Positions 11,312-21,611 of a stretch of DNA of 64,000 nucleotides are shown here, in pieces. Numbering within the stretch: the stretch's first letter is position 1; the number at the start of each line of letters is the position of its first letter. The translations under genes and the position numbers were made by a program. The notes under the pieces were generated by a model that was given only the letters and a program-made list of their open reading frames with translations, did not search any database and was not told the origin of the DNA. Source of the stretch: Paraburkholderia franconis (GTDB taxonomy: Bacteria > Pseudomonadota > Gammaproteobacteria > Burkholderiales > Burkholderiaceae); the NCBI RefSeq assembly GCF_009362735.1, contig NZ_WHNP01000002.1, positions 126,491 through 190,490 on the forward strand. Reading direction: 5' to 3'.

Positions 11312-11998
11312 ATGGCCAACCTCGCTCTCTTCGACCTCGATCACACGCTCATCCCCACCGACAGCGACCACGAATGGGGCCGCTTCATGGTGAAGCTCGG
11401 CATCGTCGACGCCGAGAATTTCGCGCGTGAGAACGACCGCTTCTATGCCGACTACAAGGCCGGCAAGCTAGACATTCATGCGTATCTGGTCGCCATGCTG
11501 ACGCCGCTCGCGAAGTATTCGCGCGAGCAGCTGAAGGCGTGGCACGACCAGTACATGCACGAAGTGATCAAGCCCGCGATCATCCCCGCCGCGATGGAAC
11601 TGGTGCGCAAGCATCGCGACGCAGGCGATCTGTGCTGCGTGGTCACTGCGACCAACGAGTTCATCACGGCGCCCATCGCCGAAGCGTTCGGCGTCGAGAA
11701 GCTGATCGCGTGCGAAGTGGAGACGATCGACGGCCATCCGGCTTCGGCCTACACGGGCTTTCCGAAGGGCACGCCTAGCTACCGCGAAGGCAAGATCGTG
11801 CGCACGGAGGAGTGGCTCGCGTCGCTGGGCAAAACATGGTCGGACTTCGAGCGCAGCTATTTCTACAGCGATTCGCACAACGACATCCCGCTGCTCGAAA
11901 AGGTCACCGACCCGATCGCGACCAATCCTGACGACACGTTGCGCGCTCACGCGCAGAAGCACGGCTGGCGCATCCTCGAACTCTTTCAACCCACGTGA
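11312..11998 (+). CDS. HAD-IB family phosphatase (SerB-like)
   Basis: A 228-residue haloacid-dehalogenase phosphatase. Motif I is F-D-L-D-H-T-L-I-P-T (residues 7-16, D8 and D10 catalytic), motif II is the T in VTATNEF, and motif III/IV is Y-S-D-S-H-N-D-I-P-L-L. The cap domain sits between motifs I and II, as in the SerB/CicA subfamily (HAD-IB). The substrate is probably a small phosphomonoester but cannot be fixed from sequence. It overlaps pcnB by the 4 bases GTGA, so translational coupling is likely. Confidence 0.88.
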   Translation: MANLALFDLDHTLIPTDSDHEWGRFMVKLGIVDAENFARENDRFYADYKAGKLDIHAYLVAMLTPLAKYSREQLKAWHDQYMHEVIKPAIIPAAMELVRKHRDAGDLCCVVTATNEFITAPIAEAFGVEKLIACEVETIDGHPASAYTGFPKGTPSYREGKIVRTEEWLASLGKTWSDFERSYFYSDSHNDIPLLEKVTDPIATNPDDTLRAHAQKHGWRILELFQPT

Positions 11999-13629
11999 TC
12001 AAGAAACTCATTCGCAAGCTGCTCGGACAGGACGCGGCCCCCGCCGACGAGGCCGCGCCGTCCACTCAAACCGACGACAATCCGCCCGACGGCAACGGCC
12101 ATGAACGCGTACACACGGGCCGCACGTCCGCCACGTCATCGAAAGGCAGCGCTGCATCACCGAAGGGCGGCTCGCGCCGCAAGCGGGCTGCGGCAGCCGT
12201 ACCCGAGCCGGACGCGCCCGTCATCATCTCTTCCGATATTCACGGCATCGACCCGTCGCTGATTTCACGCAACGCGATCCGCGTCACGGAAGGCCTGCAG
12301 GGAGCGGGCTTCCGCGCGTTCATCGTCGGCGGTGCGGTGCGCGACCTGCTGCTCGGCATCGCCCCGAAAGACTTCGACGTCGCCACCGACGCCACGCCCG
12401 AACAGGTGCAGAAGCTCTTTCGCCGCGCGCGCATCATCGGGCGGCGCTTTCAGATCGTGCATGTGCAGTTCGGCCAGGAAATCATCGAGACGTCGACGTT
12501 CCGCGCGCTGGTCGACGCGCCGGCCGCCGACGCCGACATCAGCGCCGCGCCGCCGCGCCGCCTGAAGCGCGACGAGCTGGACCGGCGCACGCATGCCGTC
12601 GATGCGAGCGGCCGCGTGCTGCGCGACAACGTCTGGGGCGAGCAGCACGAAGACGCAACGCGACGCGACTTCACCGTCAACGCGATGTACTACGACCCCG
12701 CGACGCAGACGGTGCTCGACTATCACAACGGCATGTCCGATGTGCGCGCGCGCCTCTTGCGCATGATCGGCGACCCGGCCACGCGCTATCGCGAAGACCC
12801 GGTGCGCATGCTGCGCGTCGTGCGCTTCGCCGCGAAGCTCGATTTCGAAATCGAGGAAGCGACGCGCGCGCCGATCACGGATCTCGCCGATCTGGTCAAC
12901 AACGTGCCCGCCGCGCGTCTCTTCGACGAGATGCTGAAGCTGCTGTTGTCGGGCCATGCGCTCGCGTGTCTTCAGCGTCTGCGCAAGGAAGGCCTGCATC
13001 ACGGCCTGCTGCCGCTGCTCGACGTCGTGCTCGAACAGCCGCACGGCGAGCGGTTCATCACGCTCGCGCTGAACAACACCGACGCGCGCGTTCGCGCTGG
13101 CAAGCCGGTCTCGCCGGGCTTTCTGTTCGCGACGCTCCTGTGGCACGACGTGCAGCAACGCTGGCAGCAATACGAGGCGAACGCCGAGTATCCGGTGCCC
13201 GCGCTGCATCAGGCAATGGACGACGTGCTCGACATGCAGACCGAAAAGCTCGCGATTCACAAGCGCTTCTCGTCGGACATGCGCGAGATCTGGGGCCTCC
13301 AGCATCGGCTCGAAAAACGCTCGGGCCGGACCGCGCTGAAGCTGCTGGAACACCAAAGATTTAGAGCGGGGTATGATTTCCTCCTGTTGCGCTGCGAATC
13401 GGGCGAACTGGATGAGTCGGTCGGTTCGTGGTGGACGGAGTTCATCGAAGGAGACGCTGCCGCGCGCGAAGCACTGCTTGCGCAAGGCGGGAAGGACCGG
13501 ACGCCCAGAAAACGACGGCGACGCAGCAGCCGGAACCGCAGCAAACAGGGCGACGGAATGGAGGGCGGCACGGGTTCAGGAAACCGCGCAGCGAACGATG
13601 CGAGCCAAGACGGCCCGCGTGACGACTGA
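11995..13629 (+). CDS. pcnB: poly(A) polymerase I
   Basis: Adds 3' poly(A) tails that speed RNA decay. The 544-residue protein has a basic low-complexity N-terminus, then the class II nucleotidyltransferase core: G-G-A-V-R-D-L-L-L-G and K-D-F-D-V-A-T-D-A-T (catalytic Asp pair), and R-R-A-R-I-I-G-R-R-F. R-R-D-F-T-V-N-A-M-Y and R-Y-R-E-D-P-V-R-M-L-R follow; the last distinguishes poly(A) polymerase from CCA-adding enzyme. A strongly basic tail (RKRRRRSSRNRSK) probably binds RNA. The start is GTG at 11995 inside the stop of the HAD gene. Confidence 0.95.
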   Translation: MIKKLIRKLLGQDAAPADEAAPSTQTDDNPPDGNGHERVHTGRTSATSSKGSAASPKGGSRRKRAAAAVPEPDAPVIISSDIHGIDPSLISRNAIRVTEGLQGAGFRAFIVGGAVRDLLLGIAPKDFDVATDATPEQVQKLFRRARIIGRRFQIVHVQFGQEIIETSTFRALVDAPAADADISAAPPRRLKRDELDRRTHAVDASGRVLRDNVWGEQHEDATRRDFTVNAMYYDPATQTVLDYHNGMSDVRARLLRMIGDPATRYREDPVRMLRVVRFAAKLDFEIEEATRAPITDLADLVNNVPAARLFDEMLKLLLSGHALACLQRLRKEGLHHGLLPLLDVVLEQPHGERFITLALNNTDARVRAGKPVSPGFLFATLLWHDVQQRWQQYEANAEYPVPALHQAMDDVLDMQTEKLAIHKRFSSDMREIWGLQHRLEKRSGRTALKLLEHQRFRAGYDFLLLRCESGELDESVGSWWTEFIEGDAAAREALLAQGGKDRTPRKRRRRSSRNRSKQGDGMEGGTGSGNRAANDASQDGPRDD

Positions 13630-13677
13630 CGCAGTTCCGGCGCGCGCCGTCGAACGCAAGTTGCAGGAAGTTATGCC

Positions 13678-14280
13678 ATGACGGTTGCCTATCTCGGCCT
13701 GGGCGCGAATCTCGGGGACGCGCGCCAGACCCTGAAAGACGCGGTGGTGTGCCTCGCACAACAGCACACCATCACCGTGCTCGCGAAATCGAGCTTCTAT
13801 CGAACCGCCCCGATCGACGCGGGCGGCGACGACTATCTGAATCTCGTCGTGAAGCTCGAAACGACGATGCCCGTGCGGCATCTGCTCGCGCTGTGTCACA
13901 AGATCGAGCATCAGTTCGGCCGCGAGCGCCCCTTTCGCAACGCGCCGCGCACGCTCGATCTCGACATCCTGCTTTACGGCGAACACGCAATCGACGAACC
14001 GGATTTGATCGTGCCGCATCCGCGCATGACGGAGCGCGCGTTCGTACTCGTGCCGCTCGTCGAAATCGAACCCAAGCTGATCATTCCGCAACGCGGCCGC
14101 GCCGATTCGTTTCTTGCGGCCGTCGCGGATCAGCGGATCGAGAAGATGAAGTCGGCGTGTCAATGTCCGATGAGCAACGTGGCAATCTCAGCGGCAAACC
14201 CGGCGACAGACGCAACCACAAGCGCGACAACAACCGGTGACAGCGAAGCGGGCAACGCCCCCAAGGGCGGTTGCCGATGA
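13678..14280 (+). CDS. folK: 2-amino-4-hydroxy-6-hydroxymethyldihydropteridine pyrophosphokinase (HPPK)
   Basis: Transfers pyrophosphate from ATP to hydroxymethyl-dihydropterin in folate synthesis. The 200-residue product has A-Y-L-G-L-G-A-N-L-G-D (residues 4-14), F-Y-R-T-A-P and the HPPK signature R-P-F-R-N-A-P-R-T-L-D-L-D-I-L-L-Y-G (about 83-100). The enzyme core ends near residue 155. Beyond it is an unusual 45-residue Ala/Thr/Ser/Asn-rich tail with no recognisable fold, which may be dispensable. Its stop overlaps the start of the kinase gene (ATGA). Confidence 0.95.
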   Translation: MTVAYLGLGANLGDARQTLKDAVVCLAQQHTITVLAKSSFYRTAPIDAGGDDYLNLVVKLETTMPVRHLLALCHKIEHQFGRERPFRNAPRTLDLDILLYGEHAIDEPDLIVPHPRMTERAFVLVPLVEIEPKLIIPQRGRADSFLAAVADQRIEKMKSACQCPMSNVAISAANPATDATTSATTTGDSEAGNAPKGGCR

Positions 14281-14972
14281 ACTCGCTGCCGATGACCGCC
14301 CCGCCGCTCACCGTCACCGCACCCGATCTGCGTCCACCGCATGGCTATCTGACGATCGAAGGGCCGATCGGCGTAGGCAAGACCTCGCTCGCGCGCCGGC
14401 TCGCGCAACGATGGTCGATGCACGAACTCTTCGAGCGCCCGCAGGACAATCCGTTTCTCGAACGCTTCTATCGCGACACATCGCACTATGCGTTGCCCGC
14501 GCAACTGAGCTTCGCGTTGCAGCGTGCGCAGCAGGTGCAGGACATCGATGCGCTGCGCACGGCAGGCACGCCGCTCATCACCGATTTCATGACGCAGAAG
14601 AATGACATCTTCGCGCGTCTGACGCTGCAGGACGACGAATACCAGTTGTACCGCGCGCTTGCAGCGAAGCTCGATGTGCCGGGACCATCGCCCGATCTGA
14701 TCATCTATCTGCAGGCGAGCCCCGAGGTGCTGTTCTCGCGCATCCAGAAGCGCGCGGTGCCGATGGAACTGCAGATCTCGGATGCGTACCTGCGCTCGCT
14801 GTGCGACGCGTACAACGAGTTCTTCTATCACTATGACGGCGCGCCGGTTCTCACCGTCAACGCCGAACACCTGAATCCGCTCGATTCCGACGCGGACCTT
14901 GCTTTGCTCGTCGAGCGTGTCGAAACGATGCGCGGGCGCAAGGAATTCTTTGTCAAAGGCTCCGCGCTATAG
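14277..14972 (+). CDS. deoxynucleoside kinase (dNK/dAK-dGK family)
   Basis: A 231-residue member of the deoxynucleoside kinase family, which phosphorylates deoxynucleosides for salvage. The P-loop is E-G-P-I-G-V-G-K-T-S-L-A (about residues 25-36); R-P-Q-D-N-P-F-L-E-R-F-Y-R-D follows in the substrate region, then T-D-F-M-T-Q-K-N-D-I-F-A and the lid R-I-Q-K-R-A-V-P-M-E. ATG 14277 overlaps the folK stop and is preceded by GGGCGG; a TTG two codons earlier is possible. Base specificity cannot be told. It lies in the pcnB-folK-dNK-panB run. Confidence 0.88.
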   Translation: MNSLPMTAPPLTVTAPDLRPPHGYLTIEGPIGVGKTSLARRLAQRWSMHELFERPQDNPFLERFYRDTSHYALPAQLSFALQRAQQVQDIDALRTAGTPLITDFMTQKNDIFARLTLQDDEYQLYRALAAKLDVPGPSPDLIIYLQASPEVLFSRIQKRAVPMELQISDAYLRSLCDAYNEFFYHYDGAPVLTVNAEHLNPLDSDADLALLVERVETMRGRKEFFVKGSAL

Positions 14973-15014
14973 CGTCTGGCTGTAGCGCGCTGCCGCATTC
15001 CCAACGGACATCCC

Positions 15015-15830
15015 ATGACCTATTTGCAGGAGACGAGCCGCAGCGCCGTCACGGTCCCGAAACTGCAGGCGATGCGCGAGGCCGGCGAGAAGATCGCCAT
15101 GCTCACGTGCTACGACGCGAGCTTCGCGGCACTGCTCGACCGCGCGGGCGTCGACGTGCTGCTGATCGGCGATTCGCTCGGCAACGTGCTGCAAGGACAA
15201 ACGACGACGCTGCCCGTCACGCTCGATGACATCGCTTATCACACGGCGTGCGTCGCGCGCGCGCAGCCGTCCGCGTTGATCGTCGCCGACATGCCGTTCG
15301 GCACGTACGGCACGCCCACCGATGCGTTCGCGAGCGCCGTCAAGCTGATGCAGGCGGGCGCGCAGATGGTGAAGCTCGAAGGCGGCGCGTGGCTCGCGGA
15401 TACGGTGCGCTTTCTCGTCGAACGCGCGGTGCCCGTGTGCGCGCATGTCGGGCTCACGCCGCAATCGGTGCACGCGTTCGGCGGCTTCAAGGTGCAAGGC
15501 AAGACGGAAGCGGGCGCGAGCCAGCTGCTGCGCGATTCGCGCGCGATGCAGGACGCGGGCGCGCAACTGCTCGTGATGGAAGCGATGCCGACGCTGCTCG
15601 CCGCCGAAGTCACAACGCAACTGCGCATTCCGACGATCGGCATCGGTGCGGGCGTCGAGTGCTCGGGTCAGGTGCTGGTGCTGCACGACATGCTGGGTAT
15701 TTTCCCCGGCAAGCGTCCGCGCTTCGTGAAGGATTTCATGCAGGGACAGCCAAGCATCCCGGCTGCCGTCGAAACGTATGTGCGTGCCGTGAAGGACGGC
15801 ACGTTTCCGGGTGCCGAGCACACGTTCTGA
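15015..15830 (+). CDS. panB: 3-methyl-2-oxobutanoate hydroxymethyltransferase
   Basis: First step of pantothenate synthesis: ketopantoate from alpha-ketoisovalerate and methylene-tetrahydrofolate. The 271-residue protein has [12 protein letters not shown] (about residues 28-39), [14 protein letters not shown] (Mg-binding Asp), M-P-F-G-T-Y, V-K-L-E-G-G and [10 protein letters not shown]. Length is normal. It is last of the pcnB-folK-kinase-panB cluster, 42 nt after the kinase, so folate and its folate-dependent consumer are linked. A stem-loop (CACGCGC/GCGCGTG, 15851-15868) follows without a T-run. Confidence 0.97.
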   Translation: MTYLQETSRSAVTVPKLQAMREAGEKIAMLTCYDASFAALLDRAGVDVLLIGDSLGNVLQGQTTTLPVTLDDIAYHTACVARAQPSALIVADMPFGTYGTPTDAFASAVKLMQAGAQMVKLEGGAWLADTVRFLVERAVPVCAHVGLTPQSVHAFGGFKVQGKTEAGASQLLRDSRAMQDAGAQLLVMEAMPTLLAAEVTTQLRIPTIGIGAGVECSGQVLVLHDMLGIFPGKRPRFVKDFMQGQPSIPAAVETYVRAVKDGTFPGAEHTF

Positions 15831-15903
15831 GTACACGCTCGCTGAGAGCACACGCGCGGCGGCGCGTGGTGATACATACATGCGCCACCACCGCTGCTGT
15901 TGG

Positions 15904-16021
15904 GGTTCAGTCGCCAACTGGAGCTGAACCGGCCGTCCCGAATCTTTTAAGACCGGTCCGATTCAGCGTGCAATTCCCGTCGTCTACCTTCGTTCTCTTT
16001 TCAACGCGCGGACCCGCGCGT
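15904..16021 (+). promoter_or_regulatory. inverted repeats upstream of a 43-codon ORF
   Basis: Two inverted repeats occupy the gap after panB. GGTTCAG (15904-15910) pairs with CTGAACC (15924-15930) around 13 nt. ACGCGCGG-AC-CCGCGCGT (16004-16021) is a perfect 8-bp stem ending 4 nt before the GGAGAG Shine-Dalgarno of the small ORF at 16038. The second could modulate ribosome access. Neither has a T-run, so neither looks like a terminator. Confidence 0.4.
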
Positions 16022-16037
16022 CAACGGAGAGACGACC

Positions 16038-16169
16038 ATGAGCCCCTTTTGCCTGATCGACGTCACGAGCATTCGTGATAACGCAAGCCACCCTCATCAA
16101 CACGACGTCACCTGGCACGAGCGTCTCGCCGCGTGGATCGTGCGACTGATTCATCGCCATCACGGCTGA
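16038..16169 (+). CDS. predicted 43-residue protein, function unknown
   Basis: An ATG with a strong Shine-Dalgarno (GGAGAG, 16026-16031) opens a 43-codon frame ending in TGA. The product starts MSPFCLIDVTSIRDN, has a His-rich middle and ends in a Trp/Leu/Arg/His-rich segment (HERLAAWIVRLIHRHHG) that would form an amphipathic helix. I recognise no family, although the arginine- and tryptophan-containing C-terminus loosely recalls small DUF1127-type proteins. It is convergent with the pabB fusion, 33 nt away. The good ribosome site is the main support. Confidence 0.45.
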   Translation: MSPFCLIDVTSIRDNASHPHQHDVTWHERLAAWIVRLIHRHHG

Positions 16170-16202
16170 TGCGTACCCTCTCCGATCTGCCGGCCAGAAC
16201 GA

Positions 16203-18083
16203 TCAACCGATAATCCGCGCCGGCAACGCCCCGCGCAGCGCATTGCAGAGCATCAGCGCTTCTGCGTTCGACACATCATCCCGAGTCAATACGCGCTCGC
16301 CCGCCTGCATCGCAGGATCATCGAGCAGCACACTCCGCATCACGCCCGGCAACACGCCCGACGACAACGGCGGCGTCCACCACCGGCCTTCAAGCTTTAC
16401 GAACACGTTTGATCGTCCGCCCTCGGTCAACTCGCGTTTCTCGTTGAAGAACAGCATATCGAACGCATCGTGCGTTTCGGCTTCGCGCCAGCCGCGATCG
16501 TATTCCGCGCGGCGCGTCGTCTTGTGCAGCAGCAGCGGATCTGCCGCCTGCATCGTCGCGAACCCGTGATCGGGACCGAGCAGCACGCCGACAACTTCCT
16601 CCGTCAGCGGGACGAGCAGCGCGGAGGTGATTTCCACCGCGCCCGTCTTGTCGAGCGTCAGCCGCATCCGGTGCGGCGTGTCGGCGCGCAGCGCGGCGCA
16701 TTGCGCGGCGAGTTTCGCGCGCACGGCCTCTTCGTCGAAACCGAAGCCCAGCCAGCGGGCGCTGTTTCCAAGCCGCGCGATATGGCGATCGAGGTGGCGC
16801 ACACCGTCCTCGCGCGTCGCGTACATCGTTTCGAACAGCTGGAAACCGGGATCGGCTTCCGTCAGGAAACGCGCTTTCAATTTGCACTCCGCGTATTCGT
16901 CTTGCGCGACGCTATCGAGCACGATACCCGCGCCGATGCCCATTTCGCCGCGTCGCCGGCCGGCCTGCGTCGGCGCGCCGAGCGTCAGCGTGCGGATCGC
17001 CACCGACAGGCAAAAATCGCCGCACTGCCGGCCGACCGTTTCGCCGAGATCCGGCTGCGCATCGAGCCAGCCGATCGCGCCCGTGTACAAGCCTCGCGGC
17101 GTCGATTCGAGCTGCTCGATCAGTTGCATCGTCTTGTGCTTCGGCGCGCCCGTGATCGAGCCGCATGGAAAGAGCGCGCGCAGGACCTCGGCGAACGTGG
17201 TGCGCGCGCGCAGCGTCGCCGTGACAGTCGATGTCATCTGCCACAACGACTGATACGGCTCGATCGAAAAGAGCGCCGGTGTCTTCACCGTGCCCGTTTC
17301 GGCAATCCGCGACAGGTCGTTGCGCAGCAAGTCGACGATCATCACGTTTTCCGCGCGATTCTTTGGATCGTGGGCGAGAAAATCGGCGGCTGCGTGGTCT
17401 TGCGCCGCATCCGCCGAGCGCGGCATGGTGCCCTTCATCGGCCGTGTGCGCAGCGAAGCGCCCTTCTTCTCGACGAACAGTTCCGGTGAGCAGGACACGA
17501 CCCAACGGCCGTCCGGTAACGCGATCAGCGCGCCGTAATGCACCGACTGCCGCGCGCGCAGCCGCCGGAACAGCGCGGCGGGCGTGCCGAACACGTCGAA
17601 GTCGAGCCGGTACGTGTAGTTGATCTGATAAGAGTCGCCGGCGCGCAAGGCGTCGTGAATGGCGCCGATGGCCTGCGTGAACTCGCGTTCATCGACGCTC
17701 GCCTCGACGCCGCCGATGCCCGCCACCGACGGCTCGACAGCCGCGCTGTCGTGCAGCGCGAGCCATGTGTCGACCTCGTCGCGCGACATCTTCTGGCAAG
17801 AATCGAACAACAAAAAACGCAGCGTGCCAGCGGCGCGCTGCGTCTTCTGATGCATAGCCTGTCCGAACTCGTAGTCGGCCAGCACGACGGCGAAAAGGCC
17901 GCTGTTCACATCGGCCGACGCCGCCTCGCAGACGGCATCCAGTTGCGCGACGTCAGTGCAGGCGCGCTCGTGCCGGAAGCCGGTGTAGAGCCGGCTCGAC
18001 CGGCGACCCGGTGTCGAGTCGCAGTCGTCCAGCAACGCGAAGACGGTGCCTCTTTCGTGAGCCGCTGTTTCGTGAGACGTCAT
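16203..18083 (-). CDS. pabB: aminodeoxychorismate synthase component I fused to aminodeoxychorismate lyase-like domain
   Basis: A 626-residue fusion for p-aminobenzoate, the folate precursor. The first about 375 residues are a chorismate-binding PabB domain (GDSYQINYTYRLDF, SCSPELF, R-T-R-P-M-K-G-T, N-R-A-E-N-V-M-I-V-D-L-L-R-N-D-L-S-R, G-S-I-T-G-A-P-K). The remainder is a class IV aminotransferase/PabC-like PLP domain (F-Q-L-F-E-T-M-Y, R-H-L-D-R-H-I-A-R-L, the lysine in LLHKTTRRAEYD, and LTEGGRSNVFVK). ATG 18083 is taken; a TTG at 18095 is possible. It begins 24 nt after dnaJ and is probably co-transcribed with it. Confidence 0.92.
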   Translation of the reverse strand: MTSHETAAHERGTVFALLDDCDSTPGRRSSRLYTGFRHERACTDVAQLDAVCEAASADVNSGLFAVVLADYEFGQAMHQKTQRAAGTLRFLLFDSCQKMSRDEVDTWLALHDSAAVEPSVAGIGGVEASVDEREFTQAIGAIHDALRAGDSYQINYTYRLDFDVFGTPAALFRRLRARQSVHYGALIALPDGRWVVSCSPELFVEKKGASLRTRPMKGTMPRSADAAQDHAAADFLAHDPKNRAENVMIVDLLRNDLSRIAETGTVKTPALFSIEPYQSLWQMTSTVTATLRARTTFAEVLRALFPCGSITGAPKHKTMQLIEQLESTPRGLYTGAIGWLDAQPDLGETVGRQCGDFCLSVAIRTLTLGAPTQAGRRRGEMGIGAGIVLDSVAQDEYAECKLKARFLTEADPGFQLFETMYATREDGVRHLDRHIARLGNSARWLGFGFDEEAVRAKLAAQCAALRADTPHRMRLTLDKTGAVEITSALLVPLTEEVVGVLLGPDHGFATMQAADPLLLHKTTRRAEYDRGWREAETHDAFDMLFFNEKRELTEGGRSNVFVKLEGRWWTPPLSSGVLPGVMRSVLLDDPAMQAGERVLTRDDVSNAEALMLCNALRGALPARIIG

Positions 18084-18107
18084 GCATACCGCCAACTTCG
18101 GAACGCG

Positions 18108-19241
18108 TTAGTCGAAGAAGCTCTTGACCCGGTCGAACCAGCTCTTGCTCTGCGGGCTGTGACGCGCGCCGCCTTCGACCAGCGACTTCTCGAACTGCTG
18201 CAACAACTCGCGCTGCGACTCGGTGAGCTTGACGGGCGTTTCCACCTGCACATGCACGTAGAGATCGCCAGCGATGCTCGAGCGCAGACCCTTGATGCCC
18301 TTGCTGCGCAGACGGAACGTCTTGCCCGACTGCGTGCCTTCCGGCACGGTGAAGCTCGCACGCCCTGCGAGCGTCGGCACTTCGATCTCGCCGCCCAGTG
18401 CCGCCTTCGTGAACGGGATCGGCATCTGGCAATGCAGGTCGTCGCCGTCGCGCTCGAACACCGGGTGCGCCTTGATGTGAATCTCGACGTACAGGTCTCC
18501 CGACGGACCGCCGTTGATGCCCGGCTCGCCATTGCCCGCCGAACGGATGCGCATGCCGTCGTCGATGCCTGCCGGAATCTTCACTTCCAGCGTCTTGGTT
18601 TCCTTCGTCTTGCCTGCGCCGTGGCAATGCGTGCAAGGCTCGGGAATGTGGGTGCCCGTCCCGTGGCACTTCGGACACGTCTGCTGGATGCTGAAGAAGC
18701 CCTGCGACATCCGCACCGCGCCCGCGCCGTTACAGGTCGGGCACGTCTCCGGCTTCGTACCCGGCTTCGCGCCCGAGCCATGGCAGACTTCACACGACAC
18801 CCAGCTCGGCACGCGGATCTGGGTATCGTAACCGTGCGCGGCCTGTTCGAGCGTGATTTCCATGCTGTAGCGCAGGTCGGCGCCGCGATACACCTGCGGA
18901 CCGCTGCGGCCGCCGCGTCCACCGCCCGCCGCCTGGCCGAAGATGTCGCCGAAAATATCGCCGAATGCGTCGGCAAAACCGCCGAAACCCTGAGCGCCCG
19001 CACCCGCCATGTTCGGATCGACGCCCGCGTGGCCGTACTGGTCGTAGGCCGCGCGCTTTTGCGAGTCCGACAGCATTTCATAGGCTTCCTTCACCTCTTT
19101 GAAATGCTCTTCCGTATCCTTGTTGCCCGGATTGCGGTCGGGGTGGTACTTCATCGCGAGCTTGCGATAAGCCTTCTTGATTTCGTCGTCGCTCGCGTTC
19201 TTTGCGAGGCCCAGAACGTCGTAGTAATCCCGTTTCGCCAT
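18108..19241 (-). CDS. dnaJ: chaperone protein DnaJ (Hsp40)
   Basis: Co-chaperone that delivers clients to DnaK and stimulates its ATPase. The 377-residue protein has the J domain with H-P-D at about residues 33-35, a Gly/Phe-rich linker (about 75-115), and four C-x-x-C-x-G-x-G zinc repeats (about 140-205: [32 protein letters not shown]). C-terminal substrate domains follow. Length is normal for type I DnaJ. It is 262 bp downstream of dnaK in the same direction; an inverted repeat lies between them. Confidence 0.98.
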   Translation of the reverse strand: MAKRDYYDVLGLAKNASDDEIKKAYRKLAMKYHPDRNPGNKDTEEHFKEVKEAYEMLSDSQKRAAYDQYGHAGVDPNMAGAGAQGFGGFADAFGDIFGDIFGQAAGGGRGGRSGPQVYRGADLRYSMEITLEQAAHGYDTQIRVPSWVSCEVCHGSGAKPGTKPETCPTCNGAGAVRMSQGFFSIQQTCPKCHGTGTHIPEPCTHCHGAGKTKETKTLEVKIPAGIDDGMRIRSAGNGEPGINGGPSGDLYVEIHIKAHPVFERDGDDLHCQMPIPFTKAALGGEIEVPTLAGRASFTVPEGTQSGKTFRLRSKGIKGLRSSIAGDLYVHVQVETPVKLTESQRELLQQFEKSLVEGGARHSPQSKSWFDRVKSFFD

Positions 19242-19454
19242 ATCGGTTCAGCGCCATCCGCGCAATGCGGCGCGGCGGCTCCTCTTGAATGCTGGAGTCT
19301 CGCGACTCGTAAGGCTTGGGCCCCGACCATAATTACGGGTCAAAAGCCGCGCCCTCCATAAAACAAATGTGCCCGGAGAGCCTAAAAGGCTCGCCAGGCG
19401 CGTGATCCGGTCAAACGCCCCAGACTTATGTCAGGCGCCAACCTTTTGCAGCCG

Positions 19455-19480
19455 GGCTGCGCATATCGCCATGCGCAGCC
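19455..19480 (-). repeat. perfect 10-bp hairpin in the dnaK-dnaJ intergenic region
   Basis: GGCTGCGCAT (19455-19464) and ATGCGCAGCC (19471-19480) form a perfect 10-bp stem with a 6-nt loop, starting 24 nt after the dnaK stop in the direction of transcription. There is no T-run in either direction, so it is more likely an mRNA-stabilising or processing element setting the DnaK:DnaJ ratio than a full terminator. Confidence 0.55.
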
Positions 19481-19503
19481 TTGCGGTTAAAGAGCAACCC
19501 GGC

Positions 19504-21459
<1,956 letters not shown>

Positions 21460-21544
21460 TTTTACTAATCTCCTGACTTTGATCGTTGCGGGCATCGCTG
21501 GCTGGCCCATCCGGCCACCGGGCGCCCCGCCCTGAATTTCAACC

Positions 21545-21598
21545 TGCACTCAACATAAGTGCACCCGCATCGTTTTCAAGACCCCAAATACGATGCGG
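21545..21598 (-). promoter_or_regulatory. dnaK upstream control region: sigma-32-like -35 and two inverted repeats
   Basis: On the minus strand CTTGAA (21575-21580) matches the sigma-32 -35; 13-15 nt on, the sequence GCACTTATGTT is only a poor -10. The -35 lies inside a perfect inverted repeat CCGCATCGT-N16-ACGATGCGG (21565-21573, 21590-21598). The -10 region lies inside a second, TGCACT-N7-AGTGCA (21545-21563). The second is only loosely like the HrcA operator core (GCACTC/GAGTGC) and its spacing is wrong for CIRCE. Confidence 0.4.
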
Positions 21599-21611
21599 TC
21601 ATTAAATTTTT

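Noticed and set aside
17538..19361. Long open frame on the plus strand across pabB and dnaJ
   Set aside because: It is antisense to two certain genes, Arg/His/Ala-rich, and a by-product of high third-position GC.
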